Source: Buttiauxella selenatireducens
GTDB taxonomy: Bacteria > Pseudomonadota > Gammaproteobacteria > Enterobacterales > Enterobacteriaceae
Assembly (NCBI RefSeq): GCF_031432975.1
Contig: NZ_CP133838.1
Coordinates: 1,798,001-1,862,000 of the forward strand
Length of the DNA stretch: 64,000 nucleotides
Direction: 5' to 3'
In this document: positions 8,927-18,087 of the stretch, piece by piece
How positions within the stretch are numbered: the first letter of the stretch is position 1
Layout: each line of letters starts with the position of its first letter
The notes under the pieces: generated by a model
The model's database searches: none
What the model was told of the DNA's origin: nothing
The model's input: only the letters and a program-made list of their open reading frames with translations
Translations under genes and position numbers: made by a program

Positions 8927-8964
8927 GGGGTCAGTTTGGATATAGAGAATTATTGTACGGTAAG
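8927..8964 (+). repeat. Solo Tn3-family-type 38-bp terminal repeat
   Basis: A 38-bp unit starts GGGGTCAGTTTGGATATAGA and ends GTACGGTAAG. It has the same orientation as the copy 38 bp upstream and closely resembles the units at 15923, 18201, 18417 (inverted) and 37396. It is presumably the relic of a Tn3-type insertion or of a miniature derivative. Confidence 0.7.
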
Positions 8965-9031
8965 TCTATTTTTTGAACATTATTACCTATAGCAGTAGGG
9001 TGTGTGCAACTGGCACAAATTCAGTTAAGTT

Positions 9032-9055
9032 CCCTGAGGCGTTTAAGCCTCAGGG
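9032..9055 (-). terminator. Hairpin downstream of the alkylsulfatase gene
   Basis: A perfect 9-bp stem (CCCTGAGGC/GCCTCAGGG, 6-base loop) begins eight bases beyond the stop codon of the minus-strand gene. The downstream T tract is weak, so termination may be partial. Confidence 0.55.
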
Positions 9056-9062
9056 GGTTTAT

Positions 9063-11039
9063 TTATGGTGTCACAATATTGAACCAGAACTCGAACTTGT
9101 CCATATAGCCCAACATTTCGTCCATCTTCGCACCGTTACCGGTTATCTTCACATCACCTTTATCTTCAGCCTGTTTCAGCGTTTCTTCTTTCAGGATGAT
9201 CTTATTCAGCGTGTCACGGTTCAGCGTAATCGTGGCGTCGGCGTCTTTCGCTTCGGCGTTAACGGTGTGGTTCAGTACACCGTTTTCCAGCTCCAGCTTG
9301 TACTTGCCGCCATCATTGCCCAAATCGATATTAAATACCGCTTTGGCATTACCTGCTTTTTCACCGTTGATGTGAACGGCAAGGTAGTCGAAGAACATTT
9401 CAGGCGTCATAGCACGAACGGTATCCGGGCTTGCCGTATTCGGTGTTGGCCCTTTCACCACGCCATTACGCAACTCCTGAGCACCGGTCAGATAGAAGTT
9501 ACGCCATGGGCCAGACTCTGCCTGATAACCCAACTGTTCCAGCGCATCCGCTTCAAGGTTACGTGCATTCTGGTTATTCGGATCGGCGAATACGACTTTA
9601 CTGACAACCTGTGCCACCCAACGGTAATTACCCTGAGCAAAGTCAGTTTTCGCTTTCTGAAGAATCGCATCGGCACCGCCCATGTACTCAACAAATTTCT
9701 TCGCCGCTTCTTCTGGTGGCAGTTCGTCGAGGGTTGCCGGGTTGCCATCGTACCAGCCGAGGTACAGCACATAGGTCGCTTTCACGTCATGGCTGACTGA
9801 ACCGTAGTAACCACGGTTAGCCCAGGTTTTCGCCAGACTGTCCGGCAGCCTGAAGTTTGCCGCAATTTCATCGCGAGTCAGGCCTTCGTTTGCCATACGC
9901 AGGGTCTGGTCGTTGATATAACGATACAGGTCACGCTGGCTCTTCAGCAGGCCAACCACATTATCGTTACCCCAGGTTGGCCAGTGGTGCTGAGCCATAA
10001 TAATTTCGGCTTTGTCACCCCAGCGAACGATAGCTTCGTTAATGTATTTCGACCATGGCAGCGGTTCACGAATTTTCGCACCGCGTAACGAATAGGTATT
10101 GTGCAGGGTATGGGTCACGTCCTCTGCAGCTTCGATGAGCTTTTTCTCTTCGATATACCACAGCATCTCAGACGGGGCTTCAGAACCAGGCGCCAGCATA
10201 AAGTCATAAGTCAGGCCATCAATGACCTCTTTTTGACCATCTTTTTCGATGATATTCGTTGGCGCAATCAGCGTAACGGTACCCGCAGACGTTGTGGTGC
10301 CTAAACCAGCACCAACCTGTCCAGTCGCTTCCGGTTTCAGCAGGTTGCCATACATATAGCTGGCACGGCGGCTCATGACATTCCCGGCCATAATGTTTTC
10401 AGCAACGGCGGCTTCCATGAAGCCAGCAGGCGCATACACTTTTACCTTACCGGACTTCACATCTGCTTCATCGACCACACCACGCACGCCGCCGTAATGG
10501 TCAACGTGGCTGTGGGTATAAATGATGGCGACGACAGGTTTGTTGCCACGGTTTTTAAAATATAAGTCCATGCCAACTTTTGCTGTTTCAGCTGAAACAA
10601 GCGGATCGACGACGGTAATCCCTTCTTTACCCTCAATGATGGTCATATTGGATAAATCAAGGTTACGGACCTGGTAAACGCCGTCTGTGACTTCGAAAAG
10701 ACCGCTGATATTGATGAGCTGGGACTGACGCCACAGGCTTGGGTTCACTGTATCTGGCGCTTTCTCTCCTTCTTTAATAAAAGCGTACTGCTGTGGATCC
10801 CAGACCACATTTCCCTGCTCACCTTTGATGATGTCAGAAGGCAAAGGTGCTATGAACCCCTTATGCGCATTAGCAAAATCAGTATTATCAGAAAAAGGTA
10901 ACTGGCTGTAGAGCGCATCGTTTGCTTGGCGGGTTGCCTGAGTCGCCTCTTTAGGAGCAACTTCTGCGTAGGTTGGCAGTATGACAGTTGACAGAAGTCC
11001 AGCGATTGCCAGCCCTCTTGCGATAGGTTTTAATTTCAT
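9063..11039 (-). CDS. yjcS: Periplasmic linear primary-alkylsulfatase (YjcS/SdsA1-like)
   Basis: A 658-residue enzyme with a signal peptide (to about residue 25, LPTYA). It belongs to the metallo-beta-lactamase alkylsulfatase group that cleaves primary alkyl sulfates such as dodecyl sulfate to alcohol and sulfate. The zinc motif THSHVDHYGG is at about 175-184, followed by an all-helical dimerisation domain and a C-terminal SCP2-like domain (FNIDLGNDGGKYKLEL onward), as in SdsA1. Length is nearly that of E. coli YjcS. A LysR-type gene lies 620 bp upstream on the same strand and is a candidate regulator. In most enterobacteria yjcS is chromosomal; here it lies on the island. Confidence 0.9.
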   Translation of the reverse strand: MKLKPIARGLAIAGLLSTVILPTYAEVAPKEATQATRQANDALYSQLPFSDNTDFANAHKGFIAPLPSDIIKGEQGNVVWDPQQYAFIKEGEKAPDTVNPSLWRQSQLINISGLFEVTDGVYQVRNLDLSNMTIIEGKEGITVVDPLVSAETAKVGMDLYFKNRGNKPVVAIIYTHSHVDHYGGVRGVVDEADVKSGKVKVYAPAGFMEAAVAENIMAGNVMSRRASYMYGNLLKPEATGQVGAGLGTTTSAGTVTLIAPTNIIEKDGQKEVIDGLTYDFMLAPGSEAPSEMLWYIEEKKLIEAAEDVTHTLHNTYSLRGAKIREPLPWSKYINEAIVRWGDKAEIIMAQHHWPTWGNDNVVGLLKSQRDLYRYINDQTLRMANEGLTRDEIAANFRLPDSLAKTWANRGYYGSVSHDVKATYVLYLGWYDGNPATLDELPPEEAAKKFVEYMGGADAILQKAKTDFAQGNYRWVAQVVSKVVFADPNNQNARNLEADALEQLGYQAESGPWRNFYLTGAQELRNGVVKGPTPNTASPDTVRAMTPEMFFDYLAVHINGEKAGNAKAVFNIDLGNDGGKYKLELENGVLNHTVNAEAKDADATITLNRDTLNKIILKEETLKQAEDKGDVKITGNGAKMDEMLGYMDKFEFWFNIVTP

Positions 11040-11656
11040 TTTAATCCTTCTGTTGAATCAGTAGAACAATGTTTTACTTCAAACTGTAGTCAAGATTTTA
11101 CATATTACAAAGTATTTGCTGCGAAGAATGAAATAGCGATCTGATATGTGATATTTTCAGATATTACTTGGTATAAAAAATAGTTCAGTTGCATTAGTTT
11201 TGAGCAAGTTACCATGGTATTTTTTAGCTTCTTCCTTCCTGGGTATTTTACGTCATCATGGTGAAGTCGAAGGTACGAATCTAGATAAACATGGGATTGG
11301 CGTAGTAGTGTTGGGTATATTTAATGTCAATGGCATCGATAATAAATGGTAGCAATTGGACAAAGCAAATGTCTGGATAATCGAGTGAAATATGATTGTG
11401 AAAAAATAAAATGCAACCTGTGCTGGGATTCAAATTGTTTCAACGTATCCAGACGCTCTGGTGAGCATTAGACTGCTTCATATAATACTAAAATGGAAAT
11501 GTTAGCATTCCATAGGTGGATATTAATAACCAGTGGAACAATTTCATTTATTGATTTTCTAAATGACGGAAGGGTGTATTGATGCTGATATTGTCAGCAT
11601 CAATGTAATACAAAAAAGCAATGCGCTGTTTTACATTGCCTTGATTTGGTACGGCT
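11040..11656. other. AT-rich intergenic region upstream of yjcS
   Basis: This 617-bp stretch lies between the LysR-type gene and yjcS, both on the minus strand. It is AT-rich and should contain the yjcS promoter. I see no gene in it and no convincing hairpin. Confidence 0.5.
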
Positions 11657-12577
11657 TTATTTTCCAACTAGCTTGTTAATTTCGCTAAATACTCGGTTGA
11701 TGTTAATATCATTGAGAGACTGGTTGTGGAAGTGAAGATAGTAATCTGAGTGGATATCAACTTCAAATGGAATATCGAAAATATTTACTGGTAGAATTGT
11801 TTTTAAAAAACTGGAAAACATCCGAGGGATAATCATAATATTGTCGCTATTTGCGCAAAGTAGCATCATATTGAGTGATGATGAGGTGTTTACTAAAATG
11901 TTTCGATAGTTACGCACATCATTCAACGTCACTGCATCACCTACCATTGATGTCATACCATAATCTGCACGAGTCCAACGAACGTGCTCATTAGAATGCC
12001 AGTCATCAACCGTTAGTTGGTTTTTTATTGTGGGGTGAGATTGGCTCACCATCGCTTGTGTATTACTGCTTAATAGCTTATAGACAGTTATCGAATTATC
12101 CTTGGGAAGCTCGGTCCCTATATCGATGTCCACTTTACGATTGCGTAAATTATTTGTCCTTTCTTCATCAGTAAAAGGATGAGGAATGAAAGTCAGTGAA
12201 ACCCCTTCTTTTTTAAGTGAACCGTTTCTCAGTAATGACATGGAAAGCCAAAACTCAAAAAAGGTATAGGTGCTGATAACTATTTCTTTAATGTGACCAC
12301 TATCAGTATTCGTATCGGTAATATCTAAACCGTCGTTGATCAAAGACATTGCCTTGACGTATCGGGAATTGAGGTCAATAGCAAGAGTGGTAGGTACAAC
12401 GCCGCTCTTTGAGCGGGTTAAAATGGGGTTAGCGGTAATATCCCTAAGCTTATTGATAGCATAGGTTATTGAAGAAGGAGATACGGATAACATTTCGGCT
12501 GCAGCGGTCACGCTTTTACATTCCAAAACTGCATTGAGAATTTTTAAGGACTTCAGCTCAATCTTTTCGCGACTCAT
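11657..12577 (-). CDS. LysR-family transcriptional regulator
   Basis: About 306 residues. The N-terminal winged helix-turn-helix (about residues 8-65) includes ILNAVLECKSVTAAAEMLSV followed by SPSSITYAINKLR, typical of LysR-type regulators, and a substrate-binding-like domain follows. I prefer the ATG at 12577 because GGGAAAA precedes it, whereas the upstream ATG at 12589 has no ribosome-binding site. It lies upstream of yjcS in the same direction, so regulation of alkylsulfatase is plausible but unproven. The effector is unknown. Confidence 0.8.
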   Translation of the reverse strand: MSREKIELKSLKILNAVLECKSVTAAAEMLSVSPSSITYAINKLRDITANPILTRSKSGVVPTTLAIDLNSRYVKAMSLINDGLDITDTNTDSGHIKEIVISTYTFFEFWLSMSLLRNGSLKKEGVSLTFIPHPFTDEERTNNLRNRKVDIDIGTELPKDNSITVYKLLSSNTQAMVSQSHPTIKNQLTVDDWHSNEHVRWTRADYGMTSMVGDAVTLNDVRNYRNILVNTSSSLNMMLLCANSDNIMIIPRMFSSFLKTILPVNIFDIPFEVDIHSDYYLHFHNQSLNDININRVFSEINKLVGK

Positions 12578-12696
12578 TGTTTTTCCCATACGAAAATGAC
12601 GTAAACTTATCTGTATGACTATAAACCGTAAGATAATTTTCTCCAGTTTTGTTTACGGGGTTTTAAGGCCACTGTGTTGGAAGCGTAAGCCAAGAG

Positions 12697-12825
12697 GGCA
12701 CTGTTGCAAAGTTTGATTTCTCCGAAAAACGGAGGGCTGCAACCACAACTTATTGTGTCTTCCTTCGGATTGGCTGACAAAATGTGCCAGAGAAATATGC
12801 TGCGGTGAAACTTTGCAACAGTGCC
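12697..12825. repeat. 129-bp miniature element with IS6-type ends, copy 2
   Basis: It has the same 18-bp terminal inverted repeats as copy 1 (5403-5531), is identical in length, and differs at four positions. It sits in the non-coding gap between the LysR-type and MscS-type genes. The flanking 8-mers (GCCAAGAG and CTTTTAAC) do not match, so there is no visible target duplication. Confidence 0.85.
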
Positions 12826-13040
12826 CTTTTAACTACCATGATAATTTCTGTTCGGTACAACTCAGCACATCTGTTCGGACATGGCTATATCTCGCTCCAG
12901 AAGGCTGGAAAACCAGCCTTAGCGTGGGATAAGCATGTGGTACACCCAGTTATACTGCCTCACCAGTTCCAGCGCACAATCCAACCGTTCTGAAAGGTTC
13001 GTTAAGTACATTTTTTGAGCAACAACAATCCGTAGGCGTA

Positions 13041-14660
13041 CTATTGCTCTGTTGTTTTATCAGGCTCAATGGCGGGAGCCGCAAACCAGTTATTACGTGC
13101 CACTATCACTGCTTTTTCTGGCTGCCCCTCATAGTTTGGCGACATAATCTGCACGTTGAATTCGTTAAATACATCCTGAATATGGCTGTGCAATTCACTT
13201 TTCACGCCCACCAAAGATTCGCCAGGACACAGTTTTACCTGCAATTCATAGGCGACATACGAGTCCAGTAAATTAAGCTGTCGCACCAGTGGTACTGTAT
13301 TTTTGTCAATGCCATTGGTCCGTTTGGCCGCCAGCTCCAGCATCGCGTGAACCTGCCGCCATGGGGTGTCGTAACCGATGGTGACGCTGGTCGTCAGGTT
13401 GATACCACCACACGGATTCTGCGTGCTGAGATTGGTAATGGTACCGCTGACCACCACCGCATTCGGCACCGTGACAATGTAATTTTGGTGGGTCATAATT
13501 TTAGTCGCCAACATGCCGACTTCATTTACCAGCCCTTCGTTATCGCCGATAGAAATCATATCTCCCTTGCGCAGCGCACGGGAATACGTCAGCACCAGAC
13601 CACTCATAGCATGGTTCATTACCCCTGCCGAGCCGAGCGTCAACATCAAACCGAAGAACACGCTGATCCCCTTAAAGGCCACAGAATCAGCACCGGGCAG
13701 GAACGGGTAAGCGGCTGAAAGAGCGAATAGCCACACCATCACGGAAATAAGTTTGCGCGTTGCACCCACCGTTTCCGGGTGCAAACCTGGCAGCGTCAAT
13801 TTGCCGGTTTCAACACGGGTAAGCATTATTTTTAGTAGTTTGAGAATAAATGCCGTGATTAAAAAAATAATCAAAACAATCAATAATCCGGGAAATGCCG
13901 AGGCGATGGATAAAGCAATTGTCTGAATAACACCAATCGACCAGGTCCCTAATGATTCTCCCCAAACTCGCGTCCACGGAAAGAGCAGGAAGACTGAACT
14001 CAGCCAGACATAAAACGCCGTAAGCCCCAGTAATATCATCAGCAAACCGTAGAAGTAGCCTTCGATTGCGCCCACCAACTCGCGCCATTTAGCGGGGACT
14101 AAGCCCTTTTTAAGACTGGTCGGCTCTTCGAAGTAACGTTTTACTCGTCTCCAGGATTTGAAGGCGACGTAAAGCAGCAGCCCTAAAGCAAGCGTGGCCG
14201 CCACGGTTTTCAGCGTAGCAATGGCGAGATATGACGAAGAATACTGGTCTCGCAATGAAATTCGTTGTGCATCCAGACGAGCTAAAACACGTTGAGCGGC
14301 CTGGTCGAGCGTTAAGTCATCACCTTCATCCAAATCGCCCTCCGTCAGTAGCATTAGTACCTTGCCATTAATCGTAAATAGCCGCCCCGCCTGGTTATAG
14401 CGTTTTACCGGAGTAATTTTCACCGGCTGACGAATATCCTCTTCATTTAAAGAAGGCAGAGTCGCCCGGATACGCAGCACGCGTTCTTCGGGCGTCGTCA
14501 GCCCAAATTTGGCCTGCAACATTACAATCGGTTTATGAAAAACATAAACCGTTCTTGCTTTATCTTGCTCAGTGGGAAGTTGTCGTGGTTCAGCCGCTTG
14601 CAACATGCAAGAGGTATACAGAGTTGTCCATGCTAAAAAAATCAGCAGCGCCCTAATCAT
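13041..14660 (-). CDS. MscS-family mechanosensitive channel-like protein
   Basis: A 539-residue envelope protein. It has a signal or first membrane segment (about 1-22), a periplasmic or extracytoplasmic domain (about 25-140), four to five further membrane segments (about 150-340), and an MscS core containing MNHAMSGLVLTYSRALRKGD followed by NEVGMLATKI. A C-terminal cytoplasmic alpha/beta region follows. Such channels open on membrane tension and release solutes on osmotic downshift. It is longer than canonical MscS (286 residues), so it belongs to one of the extended subfamilies. No operon partner is present. Confidence 0.85.
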   Translation of the reverse strand: MIRALLIFLAWTTLYTSCMLQAAEPRQLPTEQDKARTVYVFHKPIVMLQAKFGLTTPEERVLRIRATLPSLNEEDIRQPVKITPVKRYNQAGRLFTINGKVLMLLTEGDLDEGDDLTLDQAAQRVLARLDAQRISLRDQYSSSYLAIATLKTVAATLALGLLLYVAFKSWRRVKRYFEEPTSLKKGLVPAKWRELVGAIEGYFYGLLMILLGLTAFYVWLSSVFLLFPWTRVWGESLGTWSIGVIQTIALSIASAFPGLLIVLIIFLITAFILKLLKIMLTRVETGKLTLPGLHPETVGATRKLISVMVWLFALSAAYPFLPGADSVAFKGISVFFGLMLTLGSAGVMNHAMSGLVLTYSRALRKGDMISIGDNEGLVNEVGMLATKIMTHQNYIVTVPNAVVVSGTITNLSTQNPCGGINLTTSVTIGYDTPWRQVHAMLELAAKRTNGIDKNTVPLVRQLNLLDSYVAYELQVKLCPGESLVGVKSELHSHIQDVFNEFNVQIMSPNYEGQPEKAVIVARNNWFAAPAIEPDKTTEQ

Positions 14661-15173
14661 ATTTATCGCCAGAAAAAATGTGTTTGTTTTTATTATTCAA
14701 TCACACAAGATTAATCGCAATCGAGGAACATCTGATTTGATCATCGAAGGGCCCACCTGGAACTCGTAAATTATCCCACGTTAAGAAATTTGAGCTTAAT
14801 GAGTGGTTTCGTTCGATTATTAGGAAGTACCAGAGGTAAGGAATGTATGGAGTTTCGTGCTGCCCGTAAATTGATTTTCTTACTTACGCACACCTTCCCC
14901 GAGAAATATCCGAAAAGGTGTTTCACGCTAAAATTTAATCAGACTGTCTGCAGCTGAACTTTCGCTCCCTAACAGAGTTGGTTTAATGAGGTTTTTATAT
15001 CGATGGTTAATCAATCTGTACACACAAAATCTGTTGTTGACAAAATCGCCGGCACAATTTGTCTGTCATCGGGTACATTTTAAGATATTGGCTGTATCAA
15101 CAAGAATGTATAAATAATATGGTTTTATCGCAAATTATATTAGAAGATAGCAGAGTTTCCGAGAGAGTCCTTT
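14661..15173. other. Intergenic region, possible promoter of a small RNA
   Basis: No gene is seen on either strand. A GGTTTA-N5-GTTTTT sequence at 14980-14996 loosely resembles a PhoP direct repeat ((G/T)GTTTA-N5-(G/T)GTTTA). It points rightwards towards the terminator at 15174. This is weak evidence. Confidence 0.25.
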
Positions 15174-15200
15174 ATCCCCGACCTGTTCGGGGATTTTTTA
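15174..15200 (+). terminator. Rho-independent terminator with no upstream gene
   Basis: A perfect 8-bp stem (ATCCCCGA/TCGGGGAT, loop CCTGT) followed by six Ts, reading rightwards. No plus-strand gene precedes it, so it probably ends a small non-coding RNA. In E. coli the PhoP-regulated sRNA MgrR is encoded close to mgtS; an MgrR-like RNA is one possibility, but I cannot confirm its sequence. Confidence 0.65.
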
Positions 15201-15501
15201 CCTGTTATTCAGGCTGCCAGCTTTCGTCATCCAAATATTACCGGCTCTAAGCTTAATGCAACACACCTCTTGCGGGTGTGTACTCCTGAGCGTGAGGCTT
15301 GCTGAGAAGCACAGGAGGAGATGCTCTGGTTGCAATGTGGCTTTACAGTCTGCTGGCTACTAAGGTCAAAGCGAATACTTTTTTCTCACCTGTATTTCAT
15401 TCCTGGTGAGAGCTGGAATTGAGCAGGGTCAATTACTTGAAGTTAAGGCCCATGTGCGAAATGCAGCAAGGGGCCGTATGGATTGGGAATATCACCGTTC
15501 A

Positions 15502-15597
15502 TCAGTCATCCCATTTATGGCTGAAATATGCAGAAAGAAAACCCGAAAATACGATTAATCCTAAAATCGCGAGAAAAACATGCATACTTTCCAGCAT
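15502..15597 (-). CDS. mgtS: MgtS, small inner-membrane protein (31 residues)
   Basis: The frame reads MLESMHVFLAILGLIVFSGF then LSAYFSHKWDD. That is collinear with E. coli MgtS (YneM), also 31 residues, which ends in AAYFSHKWDD. A strong ribosome-binding site, AGGAGG, lies six bases before the ATG. MgtS is a single-span protein induced in low magnesium by PhoPQ; it stabilises the magnesium importer MgtA and acts on PitA. Finding it inside an island is unusual, since it is normally a core-genome gene. A plus-strand terminator about 300 bp away may mark an associated small RNA. Confidence 0.85.
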   Translation of the reverse strand: MLESMHVFLAILGLIVFSGFLSAYFSHKWDD

Positions 15598-15922
15598 GAT
15601 TAACCTCCTTGATATTAAAAGATTACGATAAATTCCTCACTTTCCCTTATTAGCCGCGATGGAGTGAGAATACCGGATTCAATCTAAATCAACTGTTAAT
15701 TATGTGAATAATTTCAGTGGTTGTGTAAGTTTTTTGTGAAAATACCGTGAAATAATTGCGAAATATTTCTGGGTAAACCGCCAACCGCGTCGGGGGGAAG
15801 ACATACCGTCCGGGCCACGCCTTGGTGAACAGTAGCACACAGCTGGCGTGAGCGTGGCTGTCCTGCAGCCACAGTCTTTTGTCTTCCCTCTGCCTTACTT
15901 TATGCTCTGCATTATCTATATT

Positions 15923-15960
15923 GAGGTGAGTTTGGACATCGGAAAACATTGTCCGTTCAG
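15923..15960 (+). repeat. Degenerate Tn3-family-type 38-bp terminal repeat
   Basis: It begins GAGGTGAGTTTGGACATCGG and ends GTCCGTTCAG. It aligns over 38 bp with the units at 8927 and 18201 but carries changes at both ends, so it is probably old and inactive. Confidence 0.5.
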
Positions 15961-16111
15961 AGCATAATTTAACCGCTTCTATACCAGCCAAACGGCATAT
16001 CGTGCGGGAGCCCCCTTCACCGATAACGCAACCGTACGATATTGTCAGTTTCCCAAAAATTTCCTTAAAGGGCAGCAGAAGATTAAGGGCTGAGAGCCAA
16101 CCCTCATCTCA

Positions 16112-16588
16112 TCAAGCGAATGCCGAAATCATCTTGAAGAAGTTTTCTTGGTTGAACACAGTACGCTGAGCAGGGGTATTCCCTACACCACCAGAGACAA
16201 TTACCCATCCAGGTATTTTGCTTATTCCATCTTTCCAGTGGATATTGAATTTAGATGTGCCTGGTGCCCGGCCAGGGTTATGAATAGTTACTTCGAGGCA
16301 ACCTTTCACCCCAACGTAAAAGAGTCCTTCAGGGATAATTTTTAGTGTTTTACCACCATTTTTTAAGGTGAGATTTGATACTTCAAATCGGTCAGTATTC
16401 TCAGTCACTAGAGTTGTACTGGCACTAGCGGTTACTGGCGATCCATCAAACCATTCCATTATTTCTTGAATCAGTGCTTTTGTGTCTTCCTGGAATGCAA
16501 ATACATCGCGTTTAAAGGCTTCTTCGCCTTCTTTTAGTGCATTGGCATTCGTTTCTAATTTCTGGAAAAACGCATCTTTTTCTGACAT
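16112..16588 (-). CDS. Hypothetical protein, 158 residues
   Basis: I do not recognise the family. The N-terminal 45 residues are charged and likely helical or coiled-coil (KLETNANALKEGEEAFKRDV). The C-terminal 100 residues look like a beta-sandwich (FEVSNLTLKNGGKTLKIIPE then LEVTIHNPGR). There is no signal peptide or membrane segment. A good ribosome-binding site (AGAGGAT) precedes the ATG. It stands alone, 350 bp from another unknown gene on the same strand, so shared function is possible but unproven. Confidence 0.6.
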   Translation of the reverse strand: MSEKDAFFQKLETNANALKEGEEAFKRDVFAFQEDTKALIQEIMEWFDGSPVTASASTTLVTENTDRFEVSNLTLKNGGKTLKIIPEGLFYVGVKGCLEVTIHNPGRAPGTSKFNIHWKDGISKIPGWVIVSGGVGNTPAQRTVFNQENFFKMISAFA

Positions 16589-16943
16589 ATTGGAATCCTC
16601 TTTTTAAGGTACCAACGATATGGGGGGGATTGTTCGCTGTTTCAACAAGTAGCGGGCAGGAAAAGTAATAAAACTAAAACACATGATGACACATTACATC
16701 CTTGAAACATTCAGGGAAAAAATAGCGTGCAATGGTACATTTGAAAAAACACCCATTATGTACATAATAAATACCATTAATGTACATGATGTTTATTATC
16801 AACTAATAATTTATCTGAACACTTTCCGAGGGCGCAAGGGTTGTAAGTTGGAATCGCCGAAATTTCAGCCCACAGTATCAACCCCTTAATCTGGGTTGGA
16901 TACCTGGACAAATGCAGGTCGAGCTGATTTCAAATTTAGGTCA

Positions 16944-17960
16944 CTACAACATCTGCTTTAATTTTCGCTTAATCAAAAAAACTAGAGCTATTGACATGGA
17001 AATGGCTCCGAAAATAAAAATGGCGAGACTAAACGTAAATTCTCTAATAGCGCCATCTTCTGAAAAATTGAACACTATTAATGTGACCATACATATCAGA
17101 GTAGCTAAAAGCACAAACCACGACATCTCTATTAGAGAAGAATACAGAATATTTGTTTTTTCAAACAGATCCCTATCCAGCCTGTCAGATAAATTCCTAG
17201 CCAAAACATCGTTGACGGCTTTCATATCGATGACATTATTATGGAATGCCAAATCCTCCCGGCAACTCAATTCGTTATCCAGAAGTTTCGATATTGATGG
17301 ATAATGCGCAGGCCATTTACCATAAATAGTTACCCCATAAGCTCTTAGTAAAGGAAGTGCATAATTGTAATGACTGATTTTCTGTGCGTATCGCCCGTCT
17401 AACACCGCCCAGACATCTATTCCTCCGGCCACGTTCAGCACATAGAGAGAAATACGCTCTGCTTCGGGATAATCATGGGTAAAGACACGTGCAGGTATAT
17501 GCTCGATCTTATGATATCGGCAGAAGTTCACCCTGTTTTTCCCCTCGGAGGGACAATATAAGCCGAATTGAGGAATAAAGGTGTAGCTTGTACTTTCAAG
17601 GCCAAACCTTGAAAAAATATGGCGTTTTATTTTACGTTCATCTTCTTTATCACAATAACGATCCGGCCACCATCGCCAACTGCAACCGAAAGTATGTGAT
17701 GTAGGAACTAATAACTCCTCTTCTTGCTGAGGTTCCCAGTCAGAAGGAAGGAAGGGGATTATATTGCAGAAGAAACTCAGCCCGAAATGGGGACCAAATT
17801 CTCCCCCGGCAGAGAAACCGTGTAAATCATGAGAAATATTCTCTGGAGAGGATCGGCCAGCTATATCTATACGGTATTTATGGGTTACAAACTCTCTTGC
17901 CGCTACAGCAACCTCATCAGGCAGATATGATAAATCTGCACGTTTCAGACTCTCGTCCAT
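16944..17960 (-). CDS. Hypothetical protein with two C-terminal membrane segments
   Basis: A 338-residue protein I cannot assign. Residues 1-270 are soluble, rich in aromatic residues and histidine, with scattered cysteines (GCSWRWWPDRYCDKEDERK and FCRYHK). Two hydrophobic helices (about 280-300 and 308-330) end in a basic tail, LIKRKLKQML, so the large domain is probably cytoplasmic and tethered at its C-terminus. An AAGGAA site lies upstream of the ATG. The lone position in an island suggests an accessory role, but no specific function is supported. Confidence 0.6.
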   Translation of the reverse strand: MDESLKRADLSYLPDEVAVAAREFVTHKYRIDIAGRSSPENISHDLHGFSAGGEFGPHFGLSFFCNIIPFLPSDWEPQQEEELLVPTSHTFGCSWRWWPDRYCDKEDERKIKRHIFSRFGLESTSYTFIPQFGLYCPSEGKNRVNFCRYHKIEHIPARVFTHDYPEAERISLYVLNVAGGIDVWAVLDGRYAQKISHYNYALPLLRAYGVTIYGKWPAHYPSISKLLDNELSCREDLAFHNNVIDMKAVNDVLARNLSDRLDRDLFEKTNILYSSLIEMSWFVLLATLICMVTLIVFNFSEDGAIREFTFSLAIFIFGAISMSIALVFLIKRKLKQML

Positions 17961-18087
17961 ATCAGCAAAGATTCCTTTCAGTTAACATTGGTCCTCACCC
18001 CCCCTAATATCATTCTTATATATTAGTGAATACGCGGTAAGTTTGAGTAAAAATATACAAAAGGTGATGATTTCAGAGCCTTTTCAG

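Noticed and set aside
5403..12825. Whole 5.4-12.8 kb segment as one composite transposon bounded by the two miniature elements
   Set aside because: The elements lack transposase and matching target duplications, and nothing shows that the segment moves as a unit; shared ancestry of the copies is enough.
12969..13006. Possible seventh Tn3-type repeat ending CGTTAAG before a T-rich stretch
   Set aside because: Only the inner eight bases fit; the outer half has no GGGG and no alignment.
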